This document shows, in pieces, positions 6,799-8,202 of a DNA stretch of 8,202 bases. A program made the translations under genes and the position numbers. The stretch comes from Rikenellaceae bacterium (GTDB lineage: Bacteria > Bacteroidota > Bacteroidia > Bacteroidales > UBA932): assembly GCA_003513895.1 (NCBI GenBank), contig DOSU01000138.1, forward strand, positions 5,588-13,789. Reading direction: 5' to 3'. Within the stretch, counting starts at the first letter, position 1; each line of letters opens with the position of its first letter. The notes beneath the pieces are model-generated. The model had not been told where the DNA came from, searched no databases, and saw nothing but the letters and a program-made list of their open reading frames with translations.

Positions 6799-7893
6799 CT
6801 ATTTTGAAATGTTGCCGGATACAAGCAGATTTACAACCGGCCTGGATGGTGAGTTTGTTATAAGAGTAATTTGAATGGTCTTGTCGCCCTCAAGAGTTTT
6901 TGTGTCAATTGTAACGTCAATTTTACCTGTTTGGCCAGGTTTTATTGGAGAGTTATATTTTGTCTTTGCACTATTTTCGTTCGACTCTGCTTTATAAATA
7001 ATCAAATCTCTCTGGCCAAGGTTTTTTAATTCAAAAGTGCGGTTAATGAATTCACCGCTTTTTACAATACCAAAATTAAAGGCACTGCTGTTTGCCATTG
7101 GTAAAGCAGCATGATCTCTATCCTCTGTGGAAAGGGATGAGAAGTTATCAAGAATTCTTGCCTGCACAGTAAGTAATGAGCCGAACACTTTGTTTTTGTT
7201 TACGACAAAGCCTGTGGTATACTTTGTAGTACCCCAGTTTTTTGTTCCAGATGTATTGACAGTTATGTGTAACTCCCCTTTTTTACCGGGGTTAATAACG
7301 GGAGGTACTGCTCTAATTGAGAGCCCTGGTGTAAGATCGTAAAACCCAATTTCCACTGGGGTACCGGAAGTATTTGCCACTTCTATCACATCATTTTTTA
7401 ATTCACCCTGAGAGATAATACCTATTTCTATATGATTTTTTTTAAATGCAAGTTTTCCAATTTTAACCGGAAACAACTGGCTGAGCGATTTTGGCTTTTC
7501 ATGGACTACTCCTTTGATTCTTAAGATCACCGGTCTGTTGAGACCGCTTACATATACCGTAAGTGATTTGTCAAAGGGGTAAGGTCCCTGGTCGTTTAAA
7601 AAAGTTACATCTATTTTCCCGTTTTCACCGGGCAAAACAGGATTTTTTGTCCAAACGGGAGTTGTACACCCGCAGGATGAAATGACAGTATTGATAATTA
7701 TAGGTTGTTTTCCGATGTTTTTAAAAATGAATGTGTAACTGTGATTACCGGAACTTAAGCTTATATCGCCAAAGTCGTGAATCATCTTGTTGAATTCAAT
7801 AATTCCATTTACGGAATTTTGACCTTTTACTGCGGAAACAGAAAAAAGAAATGCAAAAAGAATAAGAGATTTAACCATCATTTTGCTTCTCAT
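6799..7893 (-). CDS. Secreted DUF1573 domain protein
   Basis: This 364-residue exported protein has no established function. Residues 1-24 form a Sec signal peptide: a basic start (MRSKMMVK), a hydrophobic core (SLILFAFLFSVSAV) and a likely cut after VKG before Gln25. There is no lipobox Cys, so it is probably periplasmic rather than a lipoprotein. The mature part reads as three immunoglobulin-like beta domains: a DUF1573 domain at about 33-130 (FNKMIHDFGDI, FKNIGKQPIII, the hallmark SSCGCTTP at 72-79, then VLPGENGKIDVTF), a middle domain at about 140-248 (PGKKGELHITVNTSG), and a third domain at about 270-362 (FNFGIVKSGE, FELKNLGQRDLII, KPGQTGKIDVTID). The third domain resembles the first but lacks the Cys pair. 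The ATG at 7893 gives a full signal peptide; Met5 and Met6 are less likely starts. It is the first gene of the operon with meaB and the exporter. Confidence 0.85.
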   Translation of the reverse strand: MRSKMMVKSLILFAFLFSVSAVKGQNSVNGIIEFNKMIHDFGDISLSSGNHSYTFIFKNIGKQPIIINTVISSCGCTTPVWTKNPVLPGENGKIDVTFLNDQGPYPFDKSLTVYVSGLNRPVILRIKGVVHEKPKSLSQLFPVKIGKLAFKKNHIEIGIISQGELKNDVIEVANTSGTPVEIGFYDLTPGLSIRAVPPVINPGKKGELHITVNTSGTKNWGTTKYTTGFVVNKNKVFGSLLTVQARILDNFSSLSTEDRDHAALPMANSSAFNFGIVKSGEFINRTFELKNLGQRDLIIYKAESNENSAKTKYNSPIKPGQTGKIDVTIDTKTLEGDKTIQITLITNSPSRPVVNLLVSGNISK

Positions 7894-7924
7894 ATTACTT
7901 CAGTTTTTAGTTAATTTGATACTA

Positions 7925-7954
7925 CAAAGATACATTTGAATTTGTTCATTCCAA
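7925..7954 (-). promoter_or_regulatory. Promoter of the DUF1573-meaB-exporter operon
   Basis: Read on the - strand, TTG at 7954-7952 is followed after 19 bases by TATCTTTG at 7932-7925, a perfect match to the Bacteroidota TTG/TAnnTTTG pattern with ideal spacing. Start of transcription is expected near 7918-7921, about 25 bases before the DUF1573 ATG at 7893. No Shine-Dalgarno site is visible in that leader. Confidence 0.82.
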
Positions 7955-7971
7955 CCTAATTTATACCTTTG
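7941..7971 (+). promoter_or_regulatory. Promoter of the ferredoxin gene
   Basis: TTTG at 7941-7944, a 19-base spacer and TACCTTTG at 7964-7971 form a full match to the Bacteroidota -33/-7 consensus. Transcription should begin near 7975-7979, giving a leader of about 25-30 A/T-rich bases before the ferredoxin ATG at 8004. It interleaves with the divergent promoter at 7925-7954. Confidence 0.84.
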
Positions 7972-8003
7972 CAAATAATAAACCAATTTTAAAACTTTAT
8001 ATA

Positions 8004-8171
8004 ATGGCTTACAAAATTTCTGAAGATTGCACCGCTTGCGGAACTTGCATTGATGAGTGCCCTGTTGAGGCTATCTCTCCGGGCGATATTTACAAAATTG
8101 ACCCAGACATCTGTTCCGATTGCGGTACATGTGCTGATGTATGTCCTGTAGGAGCTATCAGTCAAGCATAA
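8004..8171 (+). CDS. Clostridial-type 2[4Fe-4S] ferredoxin
   Basis: This 55-residue protein, MAYKISEDCTACGTCIDECP onward, ends at TAA 8169-8171. It has two classical binding motifs of the form Cys-x2-Cys-x2-Cys-x3-Cys-Pro: Cys9, 12, 15 and 19, and Cys37, 40, 43 and 47. Each motif ligates one [4Fe-4S] cluster together with a Cys of the other half, as in clostridial ferredoxins. The length is normal for that type and the two halves (EDCTACGTC/CPVEAIS and DICSDCGTC/CPVGAIS) are clear internal repeats. It is a soluble low-potential electron carrier, for example for pyruvate:ferredoxin oxidoreductase or hydrogenase; its actual partners cannot be told from here. It has its own promoter at 7941-7971. 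All eight ligands are present, so it should be functional. Confidence 0.97.
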   Translation: MAYKISEDCTACGTCIDECPVEAISPGDIYKIDPDICSDCGTCADVCPVGAISQA

Positions 8172-8190
8172 TTTTCATTCAATAAAAATA

Positions 8191-8202
8191 ATGAGCTGTC
8201 AA
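8191..8202 (+). CDS. Possible start of a further gene, cut by the window edge
   Basis: ATG at 8191 opens a frame (M S C Q) that runs to the right edge. It lies 20 bases after the ferredoxin stop and is preceded by AATAAAAATA, the A-rich kind of leader common before Bacteroidota starts. Four codons are too few to judge the product or even to be sure it is a gene. Confidence 0.25.

Overview
The window looks like an ordinary chromosomal segment of a member of the Bacteroidota, most likely an anaerobic Bacteroidales-type organism. The evidence is: promoters of the Bacteroidota type (TTTG then about 19 bases then TAnnTTTG), the absence of Shine-Dalgarno sites before most starts, a Rho factor with a very long disordered insert, a DUF1573 protein, and a clostridial-type 2[4Fe-4S] ferredoxin. 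I see no IS element, phage gene, CRISPR array, tRNA or rRNA. No species can be named from this sequence alone.

Layout. (1) Positions 1-2553, + strand: the 3' part of a Bacteroidota lptD (LPS-assembly outer-membrane barrel; its 5' end lies outside the window), then ridA (reactive imine/enamine deaminase), closed by a clear intrinsic terminator. (2) Positions 2551-4539, + strand: rho, with its own promoter directly against that terminator. The Rho protein carries an insert of about 210 residues between its N-terminal domain and its RNA-binding domain, including an Asn-Pro repeat and an AT-hook-like basic patch. (3) Positions 4552-7932, - strand: a three-gene operon read right to left: a secreted DUF1573 protein, the MeaB GTPase, and a ten-helix putative heavy-metal exporter. 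The gaps are 5 bases and then a 4-base ATGA overlap. The operon converges on rho, and a GC-rich hairpin lies at the junction. (4) Positions 7925-8202: two divergent promoters whose elements interleave, one for the DUF1573 operon and one for a 55-residue ferredoxin gene. The first codons of a possible further gene sit at the right edge.

How the genes work together: LptD serves the outer membrane, RidA removes reactive enamine/imine intermediates, and Rho ends transcription. MeaB protects and loads the B12-dependent methylmalonyl-CoA mutase of the succinate/propionate route, and the ferredoxin carries low-potential electrons as in fermentative anaerobes. The link between DUF1573, MeaB and the metal exporter is not established. 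No wholly new system stands out. The most interesting points are the Rho insert, the interleaved divergent promoters, and the DUF1573-MeaB-exporter operon.
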